Assembly (NCBI GenBank): GCA_045634345.1
Contig: JAZRAB010000125.1
Span: 1 to 41,815 of the forward strand
Length of the DNA: 41,815 bases
Direction of reading: 5' to 3'
From: Flemingiibacterium sp045634345
GTDB lineage: Bacteria; Bacillota; Clostridia; Oscillospirales; CAG-272
Made by a program: the position numbers and the translations under genes. Under the pieces are notes generated by a model. That model made no database searches and had not been told where the DNA came from. It saw nothing but the letters and a program-made list of their open reading frames with translations. Below are positions 7,823-15,325 of the stretch, one piece after another (the first letter of the stretch is position 1; each line of letters starts with the position of its first letter).

Positions 7823-9193
7823 ATGATGGAAATTATAACTAAAATAAATACAGCTGTAAATAATGTCGTGTGGGGGCCGATAATGCTTGCGCTTCTTATC
7901 GGAGTTGGACTTTTCCTGTCTTTAAGGCTCGGATTCCCACAGTTTCGCAGATTTTGGTATATACTGAAGAATACCATACTTGGTGTATTCTCAAAACAGC
8001 AGCATGCAAAAGATGAATCCGGAGTAAGTCCGTTTCAGGCTGTGGCAACTGCTATGGCAGGTACCATCGGCACTGGAAGTATCGCCGGACTTGCAACTGC
8101 TATTGTTACGGGCGGCCCCGGTGCGTTGTTCTGGATGTGGGTGAGCGCGCTTCTTGGTATGGTAACTAAATATTCGGAAATTGTTCTTTCACTGAAATTC
8201 CGCGAAAAGAATGCCAAGGGCGAGTGGGTCGGCGGCCCGATGTATTACATAAAAAACGGGCTTGGCGTAAAATGGCTGGCAGCTTTGTTTGCAGTATTTG
8301 CCATGATCGCTTGTCTCGGCACCGGAAATGCCACGCAGTCAAACTCAATAGCTATTGCTTTGGAAAGTACGATGGGAGTCAAGCCGTGGATCACAGGTAT
8401 CGTTTTAACGATTATTGCGGCAAGCGTTATTTTGGGCGGTATGAGGCGTATCGCATCGGTAAACGAGAAGATGGTTCCGTTTATGGCAATACTTTTCGTT
8501 GTATGCTCGGTTGTTGCACTTGTTTTGAATATTGACAAGGTTCCTGCAGCGTTTGCGCTTATATTCAGAGAGGCGTTCAACTTCAAAGCAGCTGCCGGCG
8601 GAGCCGCAGGATACGGTATTATGACCGCGATGCACTATGGATTTTCACGCGGAGTATTCTCAAATGAAGCCGGGCTTGGAAGTGCGCCTATTGCGCATGC
8701 CGCATCAAGCACTAAAGATCCTGTAAAGCAAGGTCTTTGGGGAATGTTTGAGGTGTTCTTTACCACTATTATAATATGTACTCTTTCAGGTTTGGTTGTT
8801 CTGACCGCAGGTCAGTGGAACACCGGAAATTATGAGGGAGCCGCTTTAAGCATTGCCTCATTTAATTCTATTATTCCCGGAGTAGGTGGAATCGGAGTTA
8901 CGCTGGCTACCGTTTTCTTCGCGTTGTCCACGATTTTGGGATGGGCATACTATGGAGAGGTGTGTGTCGGATATTTATTCCGTAACAGCAAAAAGGCAGT
9001 TTTTATATATAGATGTGTATATGTTTTGATCGTATTCATCGGCACAGTTGGTGAGCTCGATCTCATATGGAGCATTTCCGAAACAATGAACGGACTTATG
9101 ATAATCCCCAATTTGATTGGTATCTTAGGCTTGTTTAAGATAGTGAAAAATCTTACAGCTGAGCATTTCAGTAATTTGACAAATAAGAAATAA
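7823..9193 (+). CDS. Alanine/glycine:cation symporter (AGCS family)
   Basis: Protein of 456 residues, multi-pass (about 10-11 hydrophobic segments). The AGCS signature region is clear: PFQAVATAMAGTIGTGSIAG followed by GGPGALFWMWVSALLGM and KGEWVGGPMYYI, then FSRGVFSNEAGLGSAPIAHA in the middle. These loops form the sodium and substrate sites in AgcS-type transporters. It imports small neutral amino acids (alanine, glycine, sometimes serine) with Na+ across the inner membrane. GAGG sits upstream of two adjacent ATGs (7823 and 7826); either may be used. It is likely co-transcribed with the Lrp gene. Confidence 0.93.
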   Translation: MMEIITKINTAVNNVVWGPIMLALLIGVGLFLSLRLGFPQFRRFWYILKNTILGVFSKQQHAKDESGVSPFQAVATAMAGTIGTGSIAGLATAIVTGGPGALFWMWVSALLGMVTKYSEIVLSLKFREKNAKGEWVGGPMYYIKNGLGVKWLAALFAVFAMIACLGTGNATQSNSIAIALESTMGVKPWITGIVLTIIAASVILGGMRRIASVNEKMVPFMAILFVVCSVVALVLNIDKVPAAFALIFREAFNFKAAAGGAAGYGIMTAMHYGFSRGVFSNEAGLGSAPIAHAASSTKDPVKQGLWGMFEVFFTTIIICTLSGLVVLTAGQWNTGNYEGAALSIASFNSIIPGVGGIGVTLATVFFALSTILGWAYYGEVCVGYLFRNSKKAVFIYRCVYVLIVFIGTVGELDLIWSISETMNGLMIIPNLIGILGLFKIVKNLTAEHFSNLTNKK

Positions 9194-9199
9194 AAATCG

Positions 9200-9256
9200 C
9201 ATCCGCCAATGGAATGATCTTGGTTCAAGGTCACTTCATTGGCGGACGTGTTTTTT
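9200..9256 (+). terminator. Long terminator hairpin between convergent operons
   Basis: A 21-bp stem (9202-9222 with 9226-9246; TCCGCCAATG/CATTGGCGGA at its base, one mismatch and two G-U) has a 3-nt loop and is followed by TGTTTTTT. It lies between the symporter gene and the convergent exporter gene and could act in both directions. Confidence 0.85.
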
Positions 9257-9269
9257 ATTCAGTAAATTA

Positions 9270-9761
9270 TTATATGTGGGATTTTCTGTTGGCGTTACCA
9301 AGCTTCGATACATGCAGAATAATGCTGATTATAATTGAAGCAAAGCTTACGCCGACCGCGATGCCGAGTGCGATGCCGAGGGTTGCTTTTGCGTAGGAGA
9401 GAAATTGTTCTTCGTTGTAGAAAAGCAGATAATAAATTGTGTAGTACAGTCCGCGTCCGGGGACGATCGGTATAGCGCATGGAAACAGAAAAATCACTGA
9501 CGGCGCATGCAGTATTCGTGCAAATGATTCGGAATAGAGCGCCATGAAAAGGGATGAAGTGAACGCTGCGATCATAGGCTCGGAAACAATGAGTGCGGTT
9601 ACTTCATAGACTGCGGATGTCAGAAGTCCACCGAGTGCTGCCCAAGGAAGTCGATTGCTTCTGACCTGGAACATCAACGAAAAGCCGATAGTTCCGACAA
9701 TAGATGTAATAAGACGGATTATTATACCGAGAAGCACATCGTGTGGGATATCAAACGGCAT
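9270..9761 (-). CDS. ThrE/YjjB-type exporter subunit, small membrane half
   Basis: Protein of 163 residues, almost wholly hydrophobic with 4-5 membrane segments. It matches the YjjB half of split threonine/serine exporters: FSLMFQVRSNRLPWAALGGL, then the PCAIPIVPGRGLYYTIYYLL motif conserved in ThrE C-terminal domains. Its ATG overlaps the stop of the upstream YjjP-like gene by one base (TGATG), so translation is coupled; GGGAGGTGG also precedes it. In Corynebacterium ThrE both halves are one protein that exports threonine and serine; E. coli YjjPB exports succinate. Position behind ilvBN-leuA hints at an amino acid substrate, but the true substrate is unknown. Confidence 0.85.
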   Translation of the reverse strand: MPFDIPHDVLLGIIIRLITSIVGTIGFSLMFQVRSNRLPWAALGGLLTSAVYEVTALIVSEPMIAAFTSSLFMALYSESFARILHAPSVIFLFPCAIPIVPGRGLYYTIYYLLFYNEEQFLSYAKATLGIALGIAVGVSFASIIISIILHVSKLGNANRKSHI

Positions 9762-10567
9762 CAGAGTCCACCTCCCACGAGAAGAATAGCAAGTGAGTAG
9801 CCAATAGCTATCATAATAGCTATGACTATTGCTTGTACGATCTTTAGAGTTCCGGCAAGAGTATCACCGCCGAGAAGATCGCGCATTGCGTTACCGAGGG
9901 AGAGACCGGGGATGAGGATCATGATAGTTCCGATGATAATAAGGTCGATATTATCTCCGAGACCGATCTTCACGGAGAGGCAAGCGAGGATTCCCGCAAC
10001 AAAGGATGTAAGGGTAGTCTTTGCCATCTTGTTGAAATAGTTGATTTTAACCTCATCAAGAAGATACATGAATACAGCTATTATCGCTGCCGCTATGCCG
10101 TCACGAAGTGAACCGCCGAAGAATATCGCAAAACTTCCTGAGGCAAGAGCGTAACCGAGCATTATGACATAAAACGGGTATGCCCGACTTTTTTTGATCT
10201 CGCGGATGCGGGCATCAACGTCATCGATGCTTGGTTTCTTTTCGCAGATTTCGCGGGAGAGCGCATTATAAAGCTCAAGGCGCGTTAGATTGTTGGCAAC
10301 GTCAAAGATTCTGCGCGATTGTGTAGAGTGACTGCCGTCGGGCATATAAATCGCCACCAGAATCAGCGAGTGAATTGAAAAAACATCAATATGTGCCGCG
10401 CCGTAGGTGCGGCACACCTTTTCGATTGCAATTTCAACACGGTGTACGTCCGCACCGTTACGAAGCAGACCCTCGCCAATGTCAAGAGCAATGCGCAGTA
10501 CGTTGTCAGCAAAACTGCCTATGTACGGGGAGGTTTGAGGCAGAGAAATGTCTTTTTGGTTTATCAA
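9761..10567 (-). CDS. ThrE/YjjP-type exporter subunit, large half
   Basis: Protein of 268 residues from a TTG start (10567) preceded by AGGA. The N-terminal ~115 residues are soluble and carry the YjjP signature (LRNGADVHRVE, then VFSIHSLILVAI). The remainder has about five membrane helices, with GLSLGNAMRDLLGGDTLAG in the last part, conserved in ThrE. The gene starts 33 bp after leuA with no terminator between, so it is probably the fourth gene of the ilvB operon. With the overlapping 163-residue partner it forms a two-subunit exporter. Regulation by the ilvB leader attenuator would link export to branched-chain amino acid synthesis; that is inference. Confidence 0.87.
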   Translation of the reverse strand: MINQKDISLPQTSPYIGSFADNVLRIALDIGEGLLRNGADVHRVEIAIEKVCRTYGAAHIDVFSIHSLILVAIYMPDGSHSTQSRRIFDVANNLTRLELYNALSREICEKKPSIDDVDARIREIKKSRAYPFYVIMLGYALASGSFAIFFGGSLRDGIAAAIIAVFMYLLDEVKINYFNKMAKTTLTSFVAGILACLSVKIGLGDNIDLIIIGTIMILIPGLSLGNAMRDLLGGDTLAGTLKIVQAIVIAIMIAIGYSLAILLVGGGL

Positions 10568-10600
10568 GCTATTATCCTGCTTTCTTAATACTGTTTTTCT

Positions 10601-12106
10601 TTATTCGCCTATTGAAACGAACTTGTTCGCCGCGTGAATATACGCAAGGATACTCGATTCAATAATATCCGTTGACAATCCGCGTCCGTTGTAGGTTTCG
10701 CCGCCGCAGCTGATTTTTACCATTACTTCGCCGAGCGTGTCTTTACCCTCGGACGTTGAGCGTATTGAGTAGTTATCAAGTGTATGGGGGGGCAGCTTCA
10801 TTATTTTATCTATAGCATTATATGCCGCATCGATAGGACCGTCGCCGAGGGAGACTTCCTCGTACACCTTTCCGTCTCGCTTCAAACGGATAACGCAGGT
10901 AGGGCTTGTATAATTTCCTGCATGCACGTCAAAACGGTCAAGCTCATATATGCCTGCAACATTACGCACGCGGATGAGCGCCTCGAGGTCGCGGTCGGTG
11001 ACATTCTGTTTTTTATCGCAGATTTCCTTGAATTTTTCGAAATATTTGTCAAGCTGCTCTGCGGTAAGCTCAAATCCGAGCTCGGACAGCCTCTCCTCGA
11101 AAGCGTGTCTGCCCGAATGCTTGCCGAGCACCATTTTGTTCGGTTTCTTACCGATATCCTCGGGGGCAATAATTTCATATGTTTCGCGCGCGGCGAGGAC
11201 ACCGTGCTGATGGATACCCGATTCGTGGGCGAATGCATTTGCTCCGACAATTGCTTTATTCATCGGAACAGTCTGACCTGTGATGTTGTAGATAAGCTTG
11301 CTTGTACGCCAGATCTGCTTTGTGTCGATACGGCAGGAAGCGTCATATATATCGCCTCGGGTTTTGAGTGCCATAACGACCTCTTCGAGCGCAGTGTTTC
11401 CTGCACGCTCGCCGATGCCGTTGACGGTACATTCTATCTGACCTGCGCCGCCGAGTACGCCTGCGAGTGAATTGGCAGTGGCACTGCCGAGGTCATTGTG
11501 GCAGTGTACGGACAGTGTTGCCTTATCGATCCCCTCGACATTTGATCGCAGATATTCGATCATCGCACGTATCTCGGTCGGGGTGGTGTATCCTACGGTG
11601 TCGGGGATGTTGATAGTCGTTGCACCAGCCAAAATAGCTACTCTTACGATCTTGGCGAGAAATTCCGGCTCGCTGCGCATAGCATCCTCGGCAGAGAACT
11701 CCACATCCGAAGTCAAGGATTTTGCGTATGCAACCATAGCCGAAACGCGCTCAAGGACCTTTTCGGGCGTCATTTTCAGCTTGTGCTGCATATGTATTGG
11801 AGAGGTGGCAAGAAAGAGGTGTATGCGCGCAGATTCCGCCGCTTTGATGGCATTATACGCCGCATCTATATCCTGCGTGATAGCGCGTGCAAGTCCACAA
11901 ACAGTAGAATTTTTTATGGTACGCGCGATTTCGCAAACGGAATCGAAGTCACCCTTTGATGATATTGGAAAACCTGCTTCAATAACATCAACCCCAAGAC
12001 GCTCAAGCTGTCTTGCAATCTCTAATTTTTCCTCGGGATTCATTGAGCAGCCCGGGGACTGCTCGCCGTCGCGCAGGGTTGTATCGAAAATTTTTATATT
12101 TCGCAT
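10601..12106 (-). CDS. leuA: 2-isopropylmalate synthase
   Basis: Protein of 501 residues. I place the start at ATG 12106-12104 because AAAGG lies 7 nt upstream and the protein then opens with MRNIKIFDTTLRDGEQSPG, the family N-terminus; the frame stays open 21 codons further up but shows no homology. Catalytic HMGL-like TIM barrel (about 1-270) contains FDTTLRDGEQ, and HCHNDLG is the metal-binding motif. The C-terminal LeuA allosteric domain (about 360-500) is present, so leucine feedback control is expected. It condenses acetyl-CoA with 2-ketoisovalerate, the first committed step to leucine. It lies 55 bp behind ilvN in a leftward operon. Confidence 0.95.
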   Translation of the reverse strand: MRNIKIFDTTLRDGEQSPGCSMNPEEKLEIARQLERLGVDVIEAGFPISSKGDFDSVCEIARTIKNSTVCGLARAITQDIDAAYNAIKAAESARIHLFLATSPIHMQHKLKMTPEKVLERVSAMVAYAKSLTSDVEFSAEDAMRSEPEFLAKIVRVAILAGATTINIPDTVGYTTPTEIRAMIEYLRSNVEGIDKATLSVHCHNDLGSATANSLAGVLGGAGQIECTVNGIGERAGNTALEEVVMALKTRGDIYDASCRIDTKQIWRTSKLIYNITGQTVPMNKAIVGANAFAHESGIHQHGVLAARETYEIIAPEDIGKKPNKMVLGKHSGRHAFEERLSELGFELTAEQLDKYFEKFKEICDKKQNVTDRDLEALIRVRNVAGIYELDRFDVHAGNYTSPTCVIRLKRDGKVYEEVSLGDGPIDAAYNAIDKIMKLPPHTLDNYSIRSTSEGKDTLGEVMVKISCGGETYNGRGLSTDIIESSILAYIHAANKFVSIGE

Positions 12107-12161
12107 GGTATGACCTTTCGTATTTTTATAGTGAGGAGGACCCCTATGGATTTGGCGATGA

Positions 12162-12671
12162 TTACTCATCGTCTCTGTTTATCAGAGAACCGCTTCCGCG
12201 CTCAAGTGCAACAACGCCGGTACGGCACATTTCGATGATACCGTATGGGGCGACAAAATCGATGAACGCATCTATCTTCGAGCTTTGACCTGTCATTTCG
12301 ATGCACAATTCATCGGGAGTGAAGTCAACGACCTTACAGCGGAATACATTTACCGCGTCGATGATTTCACCGCGTGTCTGCCCGGTTGCGCGGAGCTTTA
12401 TCAGCATAAGCTCACGGATTACGGTTGATTCGGGAGCCATAAGGTCGATTTTTACGACATCATGAAGCTTACGAAGCTGTTTTATTATCTGCTCCTTTGT
12501 GGCATCATCGCCGGTTGCGGTGATGGTTATACGTGAGTACGCACGGTCTTCGGTCTCACCCACAGTCAAGCTGTCAATATTGAAGCCGCGGCGTGCGAAA
12601 AGGCTTGTGACGCGCATGAGGACGCCGTATTGGTTAGATACGAGTACACCAAGGACGAATTTGTTGTTCAT
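12162..12671 (-). CDS. ilvN: Acetolactate synthase small (regulatory) subunit
   Basis: Protein of 169 residues, normal for IlvN/IlvH. The N-terminal ACT domain (about 5-75) has LVSNQYGVLMRVTSLFARRGFNIDSL in its usual form (VGETEDRAYSRITI follows), the Val-binding dimer interface. The C-terminal domain (about 85-160) has ELMLIKLRA and the conserved ending with GVVALERG. It activates IlvB and gives valine feedback inhibition. It starts 15 bp after the ilvB stop with a weak GGTAGGAA site, so the two subunits are made together. Confidence 0.95.
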   Translation of the reverse strand: MNNKFVLGVLVSNQYGVLMRVTSLFARRGFNIDSLTVGETEDRAYSRITITATGDDATKEQIIKQLRKLHDVVKIDLMAPESTVIRELMLIKLRATGQTRGEIIDAVNVFRCKVVDFTPDELCIEMTGQSSKIDAFIDFVAPYGIIEMCRTGVVALERGSGSLINRDDE

Positions 12672-12686
12672 GATATATTTCCTACC

Positions 12687-14321
12687 TTATCTGTCGATTT
12701 GAGTGACGGTTTCATCAGTCATGATATCGCAGTCAATAACAAACGGAAGCTTGTTTTTTTGGTCGAATGCTTTATCAAGTGCAGATGTCAACTCTGCCAT
12801 ATTGCTTACCTTCGCACCGTCTGCGCCGAATGCTTTTGCGAGCAGTGCAAAATCGGTTTTGCGTTTGAGTGAGGTTTGGCTCTCTCGTCCAAACATGGCT
12901 TTCTGCCATTGCCTTACCATGCCGAGTGAGCGATTGTTCATTATAACGATTACAAGCGGAAGCTGATAGCTTACTGCGGTTGCAAGCTCATTCAAGTTCA
13001 TGCCAAAGCTGCCGTCTCCCGTGAATAGGACAGTACGTGCGCTGCCTTTGGCGATGGAAGAACCGATAGCCGCGCCCATGCCAAATCCCATTGTGCCGAG
13101 TCCGCCGCTTGTTAAGAAATTGCGCTCGCCGGATACAGGATAGCGCTGTGCCGTCCACATCTGATGCTGCCCAACATCTGTGACAATACTTAATCCGCGT
13201 GAATATTCGGCAACTGTATCAATGACAGTATACGGAGTTAGTTTGTCCGAAACGCAAGTAGCCTCAGTGCAGGGAAGTGTATTAATAAAGCTGTTCCATT
13301 CGGTGTGCTTTTTTTCTTCAAGGACTGAAAGAAGCTTTGTAAGCGCAGGACGAATTTCGCCTATGACATATGCCGCATCACGGACGTTTTTATCAACCTC
13401 TGCGGGGTCGATGTCAAGCTGTACTATTTTTGCGTTTTCAACTATTTCACCGTGAGCGCCGGTTGCGCGGTCAGTGAAGCGCGCGCCGATGGCGATTATC
13501 ACGTCCGCGTGTTTCATCGCACTTGTCGCTCGTGCGAGTCCATGCATGCCTGTAAGACCGAGCATAGGGTGAAAGTCACTTTCAATTGCCGAGAGTCCCA
13601 TGAGACTGCATCCGCAGGGAGCGTCAATGCGTTTTGCGAGTTCTTTAACTAAATCGCCGGCTCCGGCGCTAACAACGCCGCCGCCGCAGTATATAAACGG
13701 TCGCTTGGCGTTTGCTATTATTTCGGCTGCCGCATCAATTTCACTATCAGAAATCGGATGAGGCTTTTTGGCAGGTAAAACTACCTCTGAAAAATCGCAT
13801 TTTGCAATCTGGATATCCTTAGGGATATCGACCAAGACCGGACCGCACCGTCCCTCGCAGGCGATTGCGAATGCTTCCTTAAGAATGCGGTGAAGCTCGC
13901 GGATATCCTTTACTATGTAATTATGCTTGGTTATAGGCATGGTAATATCCGCGATATCAAGCTCCTGGAAGCTGTCGCGTCCAATTTGGTCAGTCGGCAC
14001 ATTTCCGGTTATTGCAACCATAGGCACGGAGTCGAGATACGCCGTGGCGATGCCAGTTACGAGATTTGATGCACCGGGGCCGGAGGTGGCTATAACGACA
14101 CCCACTTTTCCTGTAGTACGAGCGTATCCGTCCGCCGCGTGAGCCGCCCCCTGCTCGTGCGCCGTGAGTATGTGACGTATATAGCGGCGCTTTTTCTCAA
14201 GCTCATCGTATATATGAAGGACTTGTCCGCCGGGGTAGCCGAAAACGGTATCGACGCCCTCCTCAATGAGAGTACGAACAATTATCTCTGCTCCGCTCAT
14301 ACGCTTTAATTTATGCTCCAT
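12687..14321 (-). CDS. ilvB: Acetolactate synthase large (catalytic) subunit
   Basis: Protein of 544 residues with GAGGTG before the ATG. TPP-dependent enzyme in three domains: PYR (about 1-165; GVDTVFGYPGGQVLHIYDEL with the catalytic Glu in LTAHEQGAAHAADGYAR), central FAD domain, and PP domain with the thiamine diphosphate motif GDGSFGMNLNELATA (about 430-444). It makes 2-acetolactate (valine/leucine) and 2-aceto-2-hydroxybutyrate (isoleucine). First gene of ilvB-ilvN-leuA(-exporter). Its 180-nt leader contains a short BCAA-rich peptide and an attenuator hairpin. ilvC, ilvD and leuCDB are not in the window. Confidence 0.96.
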   Translation of the reverse strand: MEHKLKRMSGAEIIVRTLIEEGVDTVFGYPGGQVLHIYDELEKKRRYIRHILTAHEQGAAHAADGYARTTGKVGVVIATSGPGASNLVTGIATAYLDSVPMVAITGNVPTDQIGRDSFQELDIADITMPITKHNYIVKDIRELHRILKEAFAIACEGRCGPVLVDIPKDIQIAKCDFSEVVLPAKKPHPISDSEIDAAAEIIANAKRPFIYCGGGVVSAGAGDLVKELAKRIDAPCGCSLMGLSAIESDFHPMLGLTGMHGLARATSAMKHADVIIAIGARFTDRATGAHGEIVENAKIVQLDIDPAEVDKNVRDAAYVIGEIRPALTKLLSVLEEKKHTEWNSFINTLPCTEATCVSDKLTPYTVIDTVAEYSRGLSIVTDVGQHQMWTAQRYPVSGERNFLTSGGLGTMGFGMGAAIGSSIAKGSARTVLFTGDGSFGMNLNELATAVSYQLPLVIVIMNNRSLGMVRQWQKAMFGRESQTSLKRKTDFALLAKAFGADGAKVSNMAELTSALDKAFDQKNKLPFVIDCDIMTDETVTQIDR

Positions 14322-14338
14322 TAAAACACCTCAATATC

Positions 14339-14367
14339 AAAAAATCCCGACAGATCAGGCTGTCGGG
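14339..14367 (-). terminator. Attenuator terminator upstream of ilvB
   Basis: On the minus strand CCCGACAG pairs with CTGTCGGG (8 bp, 6-nt loop), followed by ATTTTTT. It lies between the leader peptide stop and ilvB. GACAGC in its 5' arm is complementary to GCTGTC inside the leader (14419-14414), giving an alternative antiterminator helix. Confidence 0.9.
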
Positions 14368-14377
14368 CGAGTATGCA

Positions 14378-14476
14378 TCAGTCACAACAGAGACCAGCAC
14401 AAAAAAGCCCACTGACAGCACTTACGCCGCCGTACAGTAGGACGAGAACGGGGTTATATATGTTGCCGATTCTCAT
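14378..14476 (-). CDS. Leader peptide of the ilvB operon (attenuation control)
   Basis: A 32-codon frame from ATG 14476-14474 to TGA 14380-14378, with GGAGG 6 nt upstream. The peptide starts MRIGNIYNPVLVLLYGGV and holds 4 Val, 5 Leu and 2 Ile; the run V-L-V-L-L is at codons 10-14. The stop lies 11 nt before the terminator stem. Known attenuation logic fits: ribosomes stalled at codons 10-14 through lack of charged tRNA leave codons 20-21 (GCTGTC) free to pair with the terminator 5' arm, so transcription continues. Fluent translation covers that site and lets the terminator form. The peptide itself probably has no other role. Mechanism is inference from sequence complementarity. Confidence 0.85.
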   Translation of the reverse strand: MRIGNIYNPVLVLLYGGVSAVSGLFCAGLCCD

Positions 14477-14508
14477 GCTGTGCCTCCAAAAATATATAAT
14501 ATATGGTA

Positions 14509-14537
14509 AGTATATCATACTTTATGTGCTTTGTCAA
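14509..14537 (-). promoter_or_regulatory. Consensus promoter of the ilvB operon
   Basis: Minus strand TTGACA (14537-14532), 17 bp, TATACT (14514-14509). Transcription would start near 14502, giving about 180 nt of leader before ilvB. Confidence 0.9.
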
Positions 14538-14618
14538 GAGATAAATTATTGTTTATCGGGCATTTGCTTCTTTGATTATTGCAACTCCCACGCGACGCAT
14601 TGCGCCGCCTATCGTATT

Positions 14619-14746
14619 TGCAGAGGGGAACCAATTGTCTCTCAAGCAAGACGGCTTCGCCGACTTGCTATAAAGTTCGGCAAAGCCGAACTTGCACGCA
14701 GGTCGTTTGCGACCTGCTAACGCCAATTCATAGGTTCCCCTCTGCA
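14619..14746. repeat. Composite palindromic element: three hairpins inside a 14-bp inverted repeat
   Basis: The outer arms TGCAGAGGGGAACC (14619-14632) and its exact complement (14733-14746) enclose three consecutive hairpins. These are GCAAGACGGC/GCCGACTTGC (14646-14668), AAGTTCGGC/GCCGAACTT (14673-14693) and GCAGGTCG/CGACCTGC (14698-14717). AATTG/CAATT extends the outer helix. A long minus-strand frame across it is low-complexity and I do not regard it as coding. It is most likely a dispersed noncoding repeat (MITE- or REP-like) or a structured RNA. Confidence 0.75.
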
Positions 14747-14807
14747 CTCCCCTCCTTGGCTCGGCTAACTCGGCTTCTAAAATATAGGTTATATCTATAA
14801 TTTCAGG

Positions 14808-14863
14808 CAGCCCCCGACCGAGCGGCGGCACGCCGCCGCGAGCAATACCGTCAGGCGGGGCTG
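14808..14863. repeat. Second GC-rich palindromic element
   Basis: CAGCCCC (14808-14814) and GGGGCTG (14857-14863) enclose GCGGCGG/CCGCCGC (14822-14839). It is far more GC-rich than its flanks and lies 60 bp from the first composite repeat, suggesting both belong to one repeat island between the divergent ilvB and symporter leaders. Confidence 0.6.
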
Positions 14864-14952
14864 TGCACCGCAAGGAGCACAAATACTCGGAGCGCAACCC
14901 ACTCGACAAACTCAAATTTATAATTAAATCTTCAAAAAACTCCAAAATTCTC

Positions 14953-14981
14953 TTGACAAATAAAAAAAGCCGTGTTATAAT
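14953..14981 (+). promoter_or_regulatory. Consensus promoter of the T-box transcript
   Basis: TTGACA, exactly 17 bp, TATAAT. Transcription should begin near 14988, immediately before the T-box stem I. Confidence 0.92.
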
Positions 14982-14987
14982 AAACTA

Positions 14988-15292
14988 ACGTGTTAAATAC
15001 ACGTATAAAAGGCTGTGACCGGGAAACGGCGTCTGCCGTGACGGTAATTTGCACTCACAGAGAGCTGCCGGTTGGTGAGAGGCGCGATTATGCAAATTCC
15101 GAATATTACTTCCCGAGAGCTGCGTCCCGAAATGACAGTAGGCGGCGACGGATCGCATCCGTTATATGCGCAGAGTATCGGCATATGCCTGTACTTGTTG
15201 AGGCTCGCGTCGTGAGACACAAGCGAACAGAGGTGGTAACACGGGAATTCTCGTCCTCTGCAGTAATAACTGCGGAAGGGCGTTTTTGTTTT
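14988..15292 (+). promoter_or_regulatory. T-box riboswitch, predicted tRNA-Ile specific
   Basis: Stem I: lower helix CGGGA (15020-15024)/TCCCG (15125-15129), upper helix AATTTGC (15046-15052)/GCAAATT (15092-15098), and apical region with AGAGAGC and GGTTGGTGA as in the family. The specifier-loop strand reads GAAT-ATT-ACTTCCCGAG, aligning with the usual GAAN-codon-ACTC pattern, so the specifier is ATT (15105-15107), isoleucine. The T-box core AGAGGTGGTAACACGGG (15229-15245) forms the antiterminator with CCTCT (15255-15259). The competing terminator is 15253-15281, followed by TTTTTGTTTT. Uncharged tRNA would switch the downstream transporter on. Specifier choice is by alignment in memory; TTA (Leu) in a shifted register is the alternative. 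Confidence 0.88.
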
Positions 15293-15294
15293 GA

Positions 15295-15325
15295 ACTCCT
15301 TTCCGACAACGAAAGGAGTATTTTT
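15295..15325 (+). promoter_or_regulatory. Hairpin burying the symporter ribosome binding site
   Basis: ACTCCTTTC (15295-15303) is perfectly complementary to GAAAGGAGT (15311-15319), which contains the Shine-Dalgarno sequence of the gene starting at 15326, and ATTTTT follows. It could act as a translation block or as a second terminator just after the T-box. Confidence 0.7.

Noticed and set aside
14553..14945. 130-codon minus-strand frame between ilvB and the T-box
   Set aside because: It runs through nested palindromes, has no ribosome binding site, and its composition follows the hairpins.
14990..15325. N-terminal extension of the SSS symporter
   Set aside because: The extra 112 codons are the T-box RNA; the real start at 15326 has AAAGGAG and the family N-terminus.
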